A stretch of DNA of 64,000 bases from the NCBI GenBank assembly GCA_948567375.1, contig OX419760.1, positions 7,998,001 through 8,062,000 on the forward strand, given 5' to 3'. The DNA comes from Lunularia cruciata (lineage: Eukaryota > Streptophyta > Marchantiopsida > Lunulariales > Lunulariaceae). Position numbers and translations under genes: made by a program. Positions within the stretch are counted from its first letter, which is position 1; each line of letters begins with the position of its first letter. The notes under the pieces are model-generated. The model was given only the letters and a program-made list of their open reading frames with translations. It was not told where the DNA came from and searched no databases. Shown here piece by piece: positions 36,072 through 47,570 of this stretch.

Positions 36072-36720
36072 GTGTAGTTCCCACACCACAAAAAAAATCT
36101 CACATCCAACCGTCCCCACTACCTCTACCTGCTACGGCTATTTTCATTTCCTCTGCATAGTAGTAGCAGATCTCCTTCCACACCTCCAAAGCAGCAGCAG
36201 TAATAATCACTCATATGAAGCTCATGTCCGCGAATTGCCCCGATCATCAATTTCCTCTTCTTCCTCTGTTGTAAATGTGGTGTGAAGTGGTGATGAATCT
36301 GTCTCCTCTTCTTCCTTCCCTCTTTCGTATACTGTTACTAGTCTACTACTGTTTCTCCTCGCTGTTGTTTCTCTGTTCAATTTTCATTGGGTTATGTGTA
36401 CTCTCAGCTCACTTCCTCTCTCTCTCTCGGCACTGCTCTTCTGCACTCTGTTCTCTCTGTTCTGTTCTGAGTTTCCTCTCCGAATCCCATGACCTGTCTG
36501 TTGCTTTCTTCCTTCGTTCGGTTGCTCCCTCCGGGACATTCATTCCAAACAAGCTTTACCTGTTCCTTGCTTCATTGCACGAGAGAACTGTATCGTGGGT
36601 CCCTTACTGTGGGACCAGATTCGCCGTTTACAGGACCCCACCAGGTTGACCAATTGCCGTTTCTCGGAGATACTCCTAACCACGTCCTTATCTACGCAGT
36701 TTCGATTTGATTATGTCTGC
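36072..36720 (-). promoter_or_regulatory. 5' UTR and promoter region of the CaMKMT gene
   Basis: On the coding (minus) strand 36120-36480 is GA-rich with GAGAGAGAGA runs, typical of plant 5' leaders. Two class II TCP-like sites, GTGGGTCC (36595-36602) and GTGGGACC (36609-36616), lie about 530 bp upstream of the start codon. No clear TATA box was found. The plus-strand 124-codon open frame here is a by-product of the CT-rich sequence. Confidence 0.45.
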
Positions 36721-39700
36721 TAATTTAATTTTCTCTTGGTAGGGAGGTTCTCGACAGATTAACTGAGATGAAGCAAACCCACAATTCTACACCTAGTGAC
36801 TACCATCTCTTTTAGGTGTATGTGACATAAGTTTGTTTGTAAAAAATGTGCAGATTTGATCTATCTCAATACAATCCACCTCATATATGCTTTGATATCA
36901 TTAGTCTCTATGAAGAGTAATTACACTGTTGAGTAAGTGGTGTTGACATTATCGGACTTCAAGTTTTTGAATTTACACGCAATCTATGTGAAAGGATATG
37001 TGCTTCTCTGTTTACAAAGATTCCAGCGCAATATTCCAATAATTCCAACAATATTGACCGTTAAAGGTCAAAATCCACCAATCACACTAACTAAACTGTT
37101 CAGCTTAGCCATTCTAGCATTACACTGGAACTTTAAATGCTAATATAATTCTAAGATGTGCTCGAAGACTGATCAAAGATTCACAAAAAGTTATAGCGTT
37201 TTACAAAGCCAAATTTTTCATGCAAAACCTCAACTTGATGTCTTCTATTATTCCGTGTAATCATATTGTACAGTTTAGATATACAATGTTTTCTCGGTGT
37301 ACTCATAACGCTACTGCGCTCTAAAGCTTGGTTGATTTGCTTGTTCTCTTTTGAATATGCTCCATAGAGTCTACATATATAATGTTTTCTGGGTTACTCA
37401 GAAGCGCTACTTGGTTCTAAAGCTTGGTTGATTTATTTATTCTCTTTTTGAATATGCTCAGTAGGCCAAGAGTACCCTGAAAAAAGAAAAAGAATACAAG
37501 ACATAAGTGCAAAAGGGGATAACGAGCACGAGGCCGAAAGAAAGAGAGGATAAACCCAATGTAAACCTATCTATGGCCCAAGACAAAACAGAAGAAAAAG
37601 AAACTAAGTAATCTATTATCTATTTAGTAAATGGGGAGCTCCTACTGCAGACTCGATGAAGGGTCAATGCTTGAAAGCGCCATAAAATGATTAAGATTCT
37701 AGATTTAAAATATGAAGTGAGCATGGTTGGAGAAATGCTCCTCTCATCTTGGAGCAAATCATTAAATTGGTGATGAAGGTATCCAAAAATCTCTATAGCT
37801 AAAGATACAAAGATAGTTATGGTGCTTAATGTAAAATACATTCTAAAGTCTATATTTCATCTGTATTATATGGAGATGTATAAACATATATTTATAATAA
37901 TACTCCTAAAATGTAAAAATTATATGTGTCATTTGTGTCACATATTGCGAACTATAAATATTGGTATAATAGCACTAGAATTGTTATATGTGATAAAACT
38001 CAAAAACAAACATTTATTATTTTATATGTTATGAACAGAGTCAGCATAGAAAGTACACTTTACTCTGATTGAGAACACGAAGTTTTCAGTGAAAGATTGA
38101 TACTCCAATTGCTATAGGTCGTTTGTGGAGGGATAAAGGCATGCACCTATTTCTACTCGTTCGAGAGTTTTGAGATCAGTTTTACACGTTTAGTTTATCA
38201 GTTGCTGTCAGTTCTTACTTAGACAGAAAATGCGGTACTGTGGTAGAAAATGTTATTAGCAGTACATTTTTTATGCATGTTAAACTTCGCAGAACGGTTG
38301 CCTTATTTCCTGTACTTGGACTATTCAATTTACATCAAGATTACCTAACAATAATCTGCAAGCCTTTCTCCTCATCCATCTCTGATGATAGGACTTTTAA
38401 TGATTTGATGACATTAAGCTCATGTGATAGGGCGAGTCGATATCTAGTAGTCCTACATACATATTGACATCTTTTTAAGTATTAAAGCTAGTAAACCCCG
38501 CTTATTATAGGGTAATGTTAAAGCGAAAAGGCTATGACGTAGAGCACAAGAAAGATAAATAAATATATGATTTTCCTGAAAATTAGACAATAATTATTAT
38601 TATTATTATATCAATTATTATTGGCTTAGTTTTGTGGACATGTTGCACGGTTGTGTCCAGTCCGTGGGCAAAGACGCTACTTGTTTATCACACGCCCTAT
38701 AGTTAGATTGATTTCAAACGCGGACAGGTTGCATCTATTCTACGCGGACAGGTCGTGTTATCTATTCTCCTAGGAGCACTTAGTATACTTGAAAGTTACA
38801 CTAAAACGGCATGGCCATTAATCTTGGCATACCGCTAACAATGTGCCAAGAGAAGTTCCCGAGATGCAAATGAGTCTTCTGGTGGTGGGACAGCATAGTG
38901 GAAGAGATTTCTTGTGTTTGGATATTTTAGAAAGAAGATTAAATGTCTTATATATTTTAAGGAGTTTCGTACATTTATTTAACATTTTCTTTTATTATAT
39001 GATTTAAAATTGGATCTAAAACAAAGTCCAAACTGTACTATTTTGTATTCTTCTATTATGCTTGCCCCTCCTCACGAATGAACTCTTTAAACATAATTTA
39101 TAAGAGCAAACTTTAGTTTAAATCGGTCTACGAACCTCTATCTTCATTATAAGGTCCTGTATTAAACACAGTTGAAATAGCTCTACTTTCTTGTAAATGC
39201 TACATGGATGCATTGTGAGTACTCTTTATTCTTTCTCATCATAATTTTCAGTCTTATCTACCATTATAGTCCAATCTGCCTTGAATCCAGAGTCGGGTTT
39301 GGTGAATTTCAAAGGACTCGTGTCATCGCTAACATAATACTCCTTACAATAATTGACACATATCTTTGCTGAGGTATTTTGATTCTTAGATCCTTCTCAA
39401 TCTGGACTATCACTCCCACAGCTTGGATTCAGGTGGTCTGGATAAATCTAGAAGCGCCACCATACTATAATTTAGTACTAAGGTTTGGATCAAACCAGGT
39501 GAGGAACTTACTTGTCGTACTAGTCATTATTTTGTACTGATGGAGTAAGTTCTGGTGGGCTTTGACGCGTTTAAAGAGAATATCCAGGGTTTAGAGGGTC
39601 AATCTCTGAGCTGCCCAGGAAACCAGACTATACAATTCCTACAACCTGGCACATTTTTGTTTTTTCCAATTTGGAAACGTGACACTTGTTGTTGAGTGAC

Positions 39701-41633
39701 AACTGGGGTTTCTTTAGGAAGTTACTGGGATATTAGAAGAGTTTTAAGAAAACTGGAATTTCATACATAACTCATGGAACCTCGGAGGACAATTTTCCTC
39801 ACCGGACTTCCCTTGTAGTGCAAAAGAGTTTCGTAAGTATATCTTAAAGAGTCTTTCAATGTTCCAATGTTATCTAAGCTTATCTAGACTATTCTATTTT
39901 ATTACTTACTATTAGCTCAGAATTTTGTCTGATATAATTTCATTACATAAAATAACATTAATGCCCAACCAATCAAAATAGAAAATGAAAGGTCATACTC
40001 CATACAAGACCTTACAAACATTGAATTGAAGAATAATTACAATTTTTTTTAATTATTCTTCTTTTTGAACCTAATTTTATCAGAGACGATCATGACACAC
40101 TCTTTCGTTTTGTCTCACTTTATCTCATTACTAGTAGTTTAATAGTGTTTTAGACAATAGAATCTTAGGATAGTGCTAAGTAGGATAAAATGATTAGTTA
40201 GGCTTAGTCCTTAACAAATTCCTAATCTGGCTTGTCTAACCTCTTGCCTACTACAGGTTTCTAGAACAAATACCAGAATTCTCCTACCTAGACCAGATAA
40301 CAGATAGGCTTCATATCGTACCCTATCTTTGCTGAACAAACCACCCAACAAGGACTACAATATGAGATCTGCTATGGTGCCTCAATCTCAACTCACTATA
40401 ATAGAATCAGTATGAACAGGTTGTTCACTCAAGGATGCAAGTTGGAAATGGCTAAAATAAGACAGGCAGGGTTGCAATGAAGACAATCTATTATTTCATG
40501 ATTAATTTCTCGGGCAGCATCATTCCCAAAAGAGGATAATGTAACCAAACAAGGTGAGACTCCAAAATGCTAAGCCATTGATTCTCCTATGTGCTAAAGG
40601 GTCAAATCTAGTGGATTCCTAAGAAAGGGTGGGTTCATTCCAAAGAAAGGTCACTTCGTTATGGAGCTCCTTTGATCACCAATTGTCAATTCTAGCATCA
40701 AACTACCATGGTAAGATTCATGGGAGCCATGATTTGTATAGTGCCCCCACCATGAGTCTTACAAAATACAACCCCCTACCACACCGCACAAAGGAAGTAT
40801 GATAACTTTGCAAACTAGATTGTGTGGAAGAGATTTCAGAATTTACATCACTCTGAAGACTATGACCATAACATGATGTTCTACCGTTCCCAAAAGGCAC
40901 GAGGTAATGGGAGTTAGAAACAATTTGTGCTAGTCAATCTTATAGTGTTACTTGATGAGACACTAGAGCCATGCATACATGTTTGTGTATTGTCCTTGAC
41001 TTGGGTCAAACTCCTAGAGAGTTATACTCTAGTTCCCCATGAATGCACCATCACACTCTAGTGCCTTGGTTTGTACCTCAAGATTTGTCACTCCTAAATC
41101 AGTTGAGCATGGAATCATTCACACAATGGGCAGACTAAAAGACATACATTAACTCATGAGTATTGATTATATAAACTTTGTATTTACTTGCAAGAAAAGA
41201 ATGCACCAAATGGACCTAGTGAACATCAGGCCTAAGCCTTTTATACATATCCTGCTTGGTTACAAAAAAATCCAATGACTACAATGGATGGAAATTTCTT
41301 AAGTACATCTAAATTGCTCAATCTTGATCATATCTTATCCTAACCCTAAACTTAATAGTAGGTAGATGCGGATGTAATAAACCTAGTCAAGGATCATCTA
41401 CCCTTAATAGACTAATATTATGTATTGGTCCCAAGCCAGTACCTATTTACAAATTATGTACATCTATGAACTTCCTAGGGCTATGAAAATGAAGATGCTT
41501 ATAATATGTACAAAATGATGTCTTATCATTAGACAACAAAAATGACCACAACTATCTTTGTAAGACAAAGCTCAAGTCATTTTTCCTTGGTGGGAGAAGC
41601 AGGTGGTGCTTGTGCCAATCTCTTAGCTCACTT
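36721..41633. other. AT-rich intergenic region with small tandem repeats
   Basis: No coding family recognised. A two-copy tandem repeat of about 96 bp spans 37276-37467 (AATGTTTTCT at 37285 and 37381; AAAGCTTGGTTGATTT in both). A two-copy repeat of about 24 bp with CGCGGACAGG is at 38719-38766. A 12-bp palindromic pair GAAGAATAATTA / TAATTATTCTTC lies at about 40028-40063. Confidence 0.5.
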
Positions 41634-42059
41634 TGTAACAATATGGAGTTTAGCAACGTAGTTAGTAAGGCTAACAAAGTAGAGAATAAGCCAAATTAGC
41701 CCAGAATATTCCAAAAGCATCTAGGAAGCTTCTTGGGAAGCTTACCAACTAGCTTAACTTGCACTCCAAGCAAATAGCTTCTAGAAGGAAGCTTCTAGAA
41801 GCTTCTAATTGGCTTAGCTTGCACGTCAAGTAAGTGGCTTCTAGAAGAAAGTTTCTTGAGAAGCTTCTTGGTTAACTTGGCTTGCACTCTAAGAAAGCGG
41901 CTCAAGGAAGCTTCTTGAGAAGTTTCTCAAGGGCCTTGTATGCTACCTATAAATACCAAAGCCCAAGCTCATGTTAGGCATTTGGATTTTTCACTCATTC
42001 AAGTGTCCCAATGTGAGCTTCCATTCTCCTATTTCTCTCCTTGGTCTTGGAATTTTACA
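41634..42059 (+). repeat. 5' LTR of element B
   Basis: 426 bp, TGTAACAATATGG to TTTTACA. Other copies: 44141-44569 (reversed), 47160-47570, 63280-63699. The central 200 bp is built from AAGCTTCTAGAAG-like palindromes. A TATA box (TATAAATA) is at 41948-41955. Confidence 0.9.
41779..41955 (+). promoter_or_regulatory. Heat-shock-element array and TATA box in LTR B
   Basis: At 41779-41805 the sequence reads TTC-ta-GAA-g-GAA-gc-TTC-ta-GAA-gc-TTC: at least four consecutive alternating nGAAn units with exact 5-base spacing, a strong heat-shock factor site. Further GAAnnTTC pairs lie at 41844-41930. The array is upstream of the TATA box at 41948. Similar units occur in the three other LTR copies. 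Heat activation is inferred by analogy with the Arabidopsis ONSEN element. Confidence 0.65.
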
Positions 42060-42060
42060 C

Positions 42061-42076
42061 TGGTATCAAAAATAGG
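42061..42076 (+). other. Primer binding site of element B
   Basis: TGGTATCA directly after the LTR-end dinucleotide, complementary to the 3' end of initiator methionine tRNA; the sister element at 63701 reads TGGTATCATAGCAG. Confidence 0.8.
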
Positions 42077-42429
42077 ATGGATGGAATTTATGGACCACCA
42101 AATCCACTTCTACCAAACCATTGGGATTTTTGTGTCCAAATATTATCAAAGCATCATTTCACATAATTCATTACCTTGCGCTTTGGATAAGATTTTTTTC
42201 ATATGATCACCTTGTCTAAGGAACCCTTGATACTTCAAATTGTAACTTATGGAGAATAGTGGACATATTGCATCTAATCAATTAGATACATTGGGAGTAG
42301 TGGGATAGAGTAGTAGTCATGGCAGCAATACTAGACATTATCCTTGTGATGTAGCAACAAATTGAGCACCTTACTCGATTGTTGGATGACAGAGACCAAC
42401 AATGATAAGAACACATAGAGAGAGCACCA

Positions 42430-43160
42430 GATCAAGATGGAGAAGATTCCATCTGATTTCCAAAACCCAAGGTGTTTGAAGGCAAGAATCTTCCGGGCTC
42501 AGTGGAGAATTTTGTGTTTGATTGCAAACATTACTTTGAAGCCACCAATCTTCAAGATGAATGGAAATAGATTCTCTTGGCTTTTAGCCAGTTGGATGGT
42601 GTGGCAAAACTTTGGTGGCAATTCCGAGTGGGGCGAGCTGAACAACAAATTGTTGCACTAATTTTGACATGAGCAAAATTCAAGGATACAATACTTGGTT
42701 GATTTCAAACTATAAATGCCACCCAAGCCGCACGAGATAAATTGGCGGAGTTGAAGCAGATTGGCTCGGTAAGGAGCTACACCACACAATTTCAAAACAT
42801 CATCATGCAAATGCTAGATATACAAGAAGGTGAAGTTTTGGATCGATTTGTGTGGGAATTGAAGTCACAAACCAAATTGGAAGTGACCATGTGAGAACCA
42901 CAACATGTGGAAGAAGCCATGCAATTGGTTGAGCGCTTTGATTCCTTGGTTGCGACAACTTGGTCTTGACCTTGGCCTACACAAAGCCTACCAATACACT
43001 ATGCAAGGGTGGCACCAATGGAGACTGATGCTATCCAATGGAGACCACTTGGTATAGTGGATAGAGAAAGATTACGATAAAATGGATATTGTTTTATTGT
43101 CGCCAAGTTGGACATCGCATTGCTGAATGTCCACTTAGGAATGGACGACCTTGACAAGTC
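42430..43160 (+). pseudogene. Gag of element B
   Basis: The plus strand encodes a typical gypsy capsid (LLAFSQLDGVAKLWW, then RSYTTQFQNIIMQMLD, then LKSQTKLEV) in shifting frames. Near 43090-43125 the zinc knuckle CRQVGHRIAEC is in frame with a preceding CF once a one-base frameshift is allowed. Stops at several places make it inactive. Confidence 0.75.
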
Positions 43161-43299
43161 ACCCAAATGGAGTTTGTGGAACAAAATGATCAGGGAAATG
43201 AGGAATCCTAGTAGGAGATTTTGAGCCGCCTATTAGGAGCTTGATTAGTTCCAATGGGATTGAAGGCTTGACCTATGCAAATTTGCTTCACCTGCAAGG

Positions 43300-43560
43300 T
43301 ATGATATCTAATCGGGGTTGTAGGACCTTGGTTGATATTGGAAGTTCAGAGAATTGCATGTCTATGCAAGTAGCAAAGGAATTGGGTATTCCTATCAAAA
43401 CCGGTGATTGGAAGTAGATTGATGATGGCGGATGGTAGAAAAGGTTATGCATTTTATACCTCACATCCTGTTACCTTTAAGATTGGGAAGGAGTATTTGG
43501 AGTGTATGAGGTTTATAGTAGATTCTCTACACTATGATGTCATTTTAGGAATACCTTAGC
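43300..43560 (+). pseudogene. Protease of element B
   Basis: RTLVDIGSSENCMS (about 43320) is the LVDTGSS active site of gypsy aspartic proteases with Thr replaced by Ile. The following region ends with a DVILGIP-like motif (about 43540), which also fits the fold. A frameshift lies near 43415. Confidence 0.7.
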
Positions 43561-43859
43561 TTGAACGTCATAAAGTTCAATTTGATTGGACCCGATGATA
43601 AATTCAAGTACAACACCAAGGTAGGAATTTTTGATTAGGTTGTCTGGTACCTCTGAGTAAGACACTTAAGAATAGTTAGTCCCATGATGGGAAGTTTGTC
43701 GGGAAGGTAGCCATAGAGCATACCTTGAATGGAGATGAGTCCCTAGATGGGAATTTTGTTAGTGAAGCAGCTATAGAGCAAGCTTTGGAGGAAGATAAGT
43801 CTGCTTTTGCAATGTGGATTAAGCAAATTGCACAAGGACAATCTGAGGAGTGCAAAGAG

Positions 43860-45195
43860 CCTCATCAAGCAATGGTTGATCAGATAGTTCAAGAGTTTGC
43901 AGATATATTTCCGAATGATCTGCCGAATGGATTACATTCCGATTGTGGTGTGCCCTTCAAGATTGAGTTAGTAGACCAATCTATCGGCTCTTACCAAAGG
44001 AGTTGGAAGAGTTGCAAACAACACTTACAAAGTTGTTGGAGAAGAAATTCAAACGATATAGTACCTCTCCTTGGGGAGCACCGGTACTATTTGTTCCAAA
44101 GAAGGATGGAGGACTTTGTTTTTGTATTGATTATCGTGGGTGTAAAAGACCGAGATCAAGGAGAGAAATAGGAGAATGGAAACTCACATTGGGACACTTG
44201 AATGTGGGAAAACTCAGAATGCCTAGCATGAGCTTTTTATTTATAAAGCGGCTTGGTTTGGTATTTATAAGTAGCATACAAAACCCTTGAGAAGCTTCTC
44301 AAGAAGTTTCCTCAAGCCGCTTTCTTAGAATGCAAGCCAAGTTAACTAGGAAGCTTCTCAAGAAGCCTTCTTCTAGAAGCTGCCTACTTGGCGTGCAAGC
44401 TAAGCTAGTTGGAAGCTTCTAGAAGCTACTTACTTGAGGTGCAAGCTAAGCTAGTCAAGAAGCTTCCTAAGAAGCTTCCTAGATACTTCCGGAATATTCT
44501 AGGCTAATTTGTCTTATGTGCTACTTTGTAAGCCCGACTAACTTCATCACTAAACTCCATATTGTTACAATGGGCTCAATGAGCAAATAGTGAAGAATGC
44601 ATATCCCTTGCCTCGGATTGATGACTTGCTTGATCAATTGAGTGGAGCACAATACTTTTCCAAGTTGGATCTTTGCAGTTGCTATTGGCAAATCCCCATT
44701 GATAGGGAGGATGTACAAAAGACTGCCTTTCATACAAGGTATGGGCATTTTGAGTGGAGAGTTTTACCTTTTAGGCTCACTAATGCTCCAGTAGTCTTCA
44801 TGGATCAGATGCATTGGGTGTTGGATGGACTATTGGATCGGTATGTGGTAGTGTTCTTGGATGATATCTTGATCTATAGCAAGAGAGAGGCGGAACATGT
44901 GAATCATATGCAAGAAGTCCTAAGACGACTACGACAATGGAAATTTTACTGTAAAAAGTTGAAGTGTGCTTTTTGGCACAAGGAAATTAACTTCTTGGGT
45001 CCTAAGATCTCATCGGAGGGGATCAAGATGGAAGAAGAGAAAATCAAGGCCATTACTGAAAGGCTTACTTCAAAGGATGCTATAGAAGTATGGATATTTA
45101 ATGGGTTGGTCAGTTTCTACCAACGGTTCATCTATTATTATGCTCATGTGGCTGCACCATTGACCAACCTCTTTGAGAAGGACTCAAGCTTCTAG
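43860..45195 (+). pseudogene. Reverse transcriptase of element B, split by a solo LTR
   Basis: The N-terminal part ends at 44140 with [15 protein letters not shown]. The gene resumes at 44570 with an LNEQIVKNAYPLPRIDDL-like sequence. The second part is open from 44590 to 45195 (201 codons), with YFSKLDL, FRLTNAP and VVFLDDILIYS, an intact FLDD catalytic box. A frameshift near 44000 lies before the first half. Without the LTR and this frameshift the domain would be complete. Confidence 0.85.
44141..44569 (-). repeat. Solo LTR of family B inside element B
   Basis: 429 bp, reverse complement of the B LTR, from TGTAAAAG to TTGTTACA. The flanking 5-mers GTGGG (44136-44140) and ATGGG (44570-44574) form a target duplication with one mismatch, and removing the LTR plus one flank restores a continuous RT codon frame across the site. 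Confidence 0.9.
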
Positions 45196-45640
45196 TGGAA
45201 CACCAAGCACAAAGAAGCATTCCAAAAGTTGAAACATATGGTGTCTTCAAGACCCATTCTTCAACCGTATGATCCTAAACTACCCAGTGTGATTGATTTT
45301 GATGCTTCTAACTTTGCAATTGGAGCCGTGTTGCAACAAGAATTCCTGGATGGACTACATCCCATTGCCTTTGTGTCTTTCCGACTCAATATGGCTGAAA
45401 GAAACTACTCTGATTGAGATTGAGAACAACTTGTAATGGTATATGCCACCAAGGTATGGAGGTATTACCTCTTGGGGAAACAAGTGATCATGCAAACTGA
45501 TCACAAACCATTATTGCAGACCTTACACTTGGAACAACTCCAATTGTTTGACATCAAACTTGAGTACAAACCGGGTCTATTCCATGTCATCCCTGATGCC
45601 TTATCACGGCAACCTGATTTGAAGTCTCTTCTTCTCATCA
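45196..45640 (+). pseudogene. RNase H of element B
   Basis: VIDFDASNFAIGAVLQQ (first catalytic Asp), then VMQTDHKPL and PDALSRQP give the standard gypsy RNase H. A TAG at 45195 and TGA stops at 45415 and 45421 interrupt it. Confidence 0.75.
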
Positions 45641-45779
45641 TGGCAGCAATTACAATGGTGTCAATTGACTCTAAGGTCCAAAATGAGTTTCAATTATCTC
45701 TGCAACAAGATCCCTTCTTCCAAATGGTACATGTTCATCTTATAGCATGCAACAAGGAGTACAACACCTTCTCCTTCAA

Positions 45780-46800
45780 GAAAGGTCTTTTTTCCATAAG
45801 GACTGGATCTATGTTTTAGCCAAAGGTAATCTCCAACTTATACGCCTTCAAGAAGCCCATGATTTACCAATAGCTAGTCACATGGGTGTGGACAAGACCT
45901 TGGGTACCCTCTAACACCCATGGTGGTAGCCCAACATAACACAATGTGTTTGAAAGTTTGTCCAATTGTGTGAGAGCTACCAACGTAATAAGGCCAACAA
46001 CCAAAAGCCAAGTGGACTCCTTCAACCACTCCCCATTCCATCCACTTGATAGGAACACGTGAGATTGGATCTCATCACATCCTTGCTCAAGACAAAGCAA
46101 GGACACACAACAATTGTGGTATTTGTGGATAAGCTCAATAAGCAAATCCACTAAACACCAACTTGTGATACCGTAGATGTTCCAACCTTAGCACAAATCT
46201 ATGTCAACAATGTCTTCAAGCATCATGGGATGCCATGTGTACTCATCTCCAACCATGATCCTTGCTTCATTGGGAAGTTTTGGCAAGCACTCTTCCAAAT
46301 ACTCTGCACCAAGCTTTCTTTGACCATAGCCTATCATCCTCAAATTGATGGACAAATGGAACGTGAAAATTTTACCTTTGCTAGGATATGCTACGTGCCT
46401 TTGTCAATGTCCATCATACCAATTGGGATGAATGTCTTGCAATTGCAAAATTTGCCTACAACAATTCCAAACAAGCAAGCACCAGATTTTCTCCTTTCTT
46501 TCTCAATTTTGGCCAAGATCTACTTGTCCTAGATTCTCTTCTTGCTCCTCTCCGTCTCAAGTCCCTCATACTTCAACCTTCTTGACCACTATCTCCGAAT
46601 CTCTCCAACAAGCCAAATCTCACCTCCTTGTTGCTCAGATAGTCAAAGACAATATGCAGACCACCATCGTTATGATCTTACCTTTCAAGTCGGTGATAAA
46701 GTTATGTTATCCTCTAGTAATCTACCCCTCCCATTTGATACCCAAGTTTGTAAACTTGCCCCTAATTGGATAGGACCCTTTGATGTCATCCAAATTGTCT
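45780..46800 (+). pseudogene. Integrase of element B
   Basis: In shifting frames: a zinc-binding HHCC region (EAHDLPIASHMGV ... LCESYQ, 45850-46000), a core with DLITSLLKTKQGHT, ISNHDPCFIGKFW (usual SDRDPRFTSKFW; an Asp is changed to Asn) and YHPQIDGQMERE (46330-46370, catalytic Glu retained). Stops and frameshifts are frequent. Confidence 0.75.
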
Positions 46801-46959
46801 CTCTTGTTGCTTATCGACTTGTTTTGCCTTGTCATATGCGCATCCATCCTATCTTTCATGTTTCCAAGTTAAAACCCTTTTTTCCTGACCCTTATTCTTT
46901 TTTCTCTCAAGTCCAACTCCCTCTTCCTCCTATCCCTATCAATGATCATGAGGAGTACA

Positions 46960-47105
46960 AAGTTGATTGTATCCTTGCACGTCACCGCATTCAACGAGGA
47001 TACCGACAATATACGGAGTATAAGGTCCTTTGGAAAGGGTATCCCCTTCATGATGCCACATGGGAACCTCTTCCTCACCTCCAAAATGCACAGATGGCTA
47101 TCTAG
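46960..47105 (+). pseudogene. Chromodomain at the end of element B integrase
   Basis: Within the open frame 46542-47105 the C-terminus reads YKVDCILARHRI ... YKVLWKGYPLHDATWEP, the chromodomain pattern with aromatic residues Y, W and W. In chromoviruses this domain binds methylated histone H3 and directs integration. This part is intact and is joined in frame to the integrase C-domain. Confidence 0.85.
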
Positions 47106-47148
47106 GAGTTTGAAGCTTCAATGGAAACAAGGATGTCACCAACTAGCG

Positions 47149-47570
47149 GTGGGGGAATATGTAGCAATATGGAGTTTAGCAACGTAATTAGTAAAGCTAA
47201 CAAAGTAGAGAATAAGCCAAATTAGCCCAGAATATTCCAAAAGCATCTAGAAAGCTTCTTGGGAAGCTTCCTGACTAGCTTAACTTCCACTCCAAGCAAA
47301 TAGCTTCTAGAAGCTTTGAACTAGCTTAGCTTGCATGCCAAGTAGACGGCTTCTAGAAGGAAGCTTCTTGAGAAGCTTCTTGGTTAACTTGGCTTGCACT
47401 CTAAGAAAGCGGCTCAAGGAAGCTTCTTGAGAAGCTTCTCAAGGGCATTGTATATTATGTATAAATACCAAAGCCAAAGCTCATTTAGGCATTTGGAGTT
47501 TTCCCTCATTCAAGTGTTCCAATGTGAGCTTCCATTCTCCTATTTCTCTCCTCAGTCTTGGACTTTTACA
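47149..47570 (+). repeat. Polypurine tract and 3' LTR of element B
   Basis: The purine tract GGTGGGGGAATA ends at 47159; LTR 47160-47570 (411 bp) with TATA box TATAAATA at 47460-47467. It differs from the 5' LTR by small deletions in the palindromic array plus substitutions, so the insertion is not recent. Confidence 0.85.

Larger units (their letters stand above)
41634..47570 (+). mobile_element. Element B: chromodomain Ty3/gypsy retrotransposon
   Basis: Both LTRs are present (41634-42059 and 47160-47570), with gag, protease, RT, RNase H, integrase and chromodomain in the standard order. A primer site TGGTATCA follows the 5' LTR (initiator-Met tRNA type) and a purine tract GGTGGGGGAATA precedes the 3' LTR. 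The RT is split by a reverse-oriented solo LTR of the same family. The bases flanking the two LTRs (CACTT and CCCAT) do not match, so either the target duplication has decayed or the ends come from recombination. Coding regions hold several stops and frameshifts but the RT core is open for 201 codons. Confidence 0.88.

Noticed and set aside
36275-36649. Plus-strand 124-codon open frame
   Set aside because: It comes from the CT-rich leader and promoter of the minus-strand CaMKMT gene; its composition is low-complexity Ser/Leu.
41760-41940. CRISPR-like array from repeated AAGCTTCT units
   Set aside because: The repeats are overlapping palindromes inside an LTR without unique spacers.
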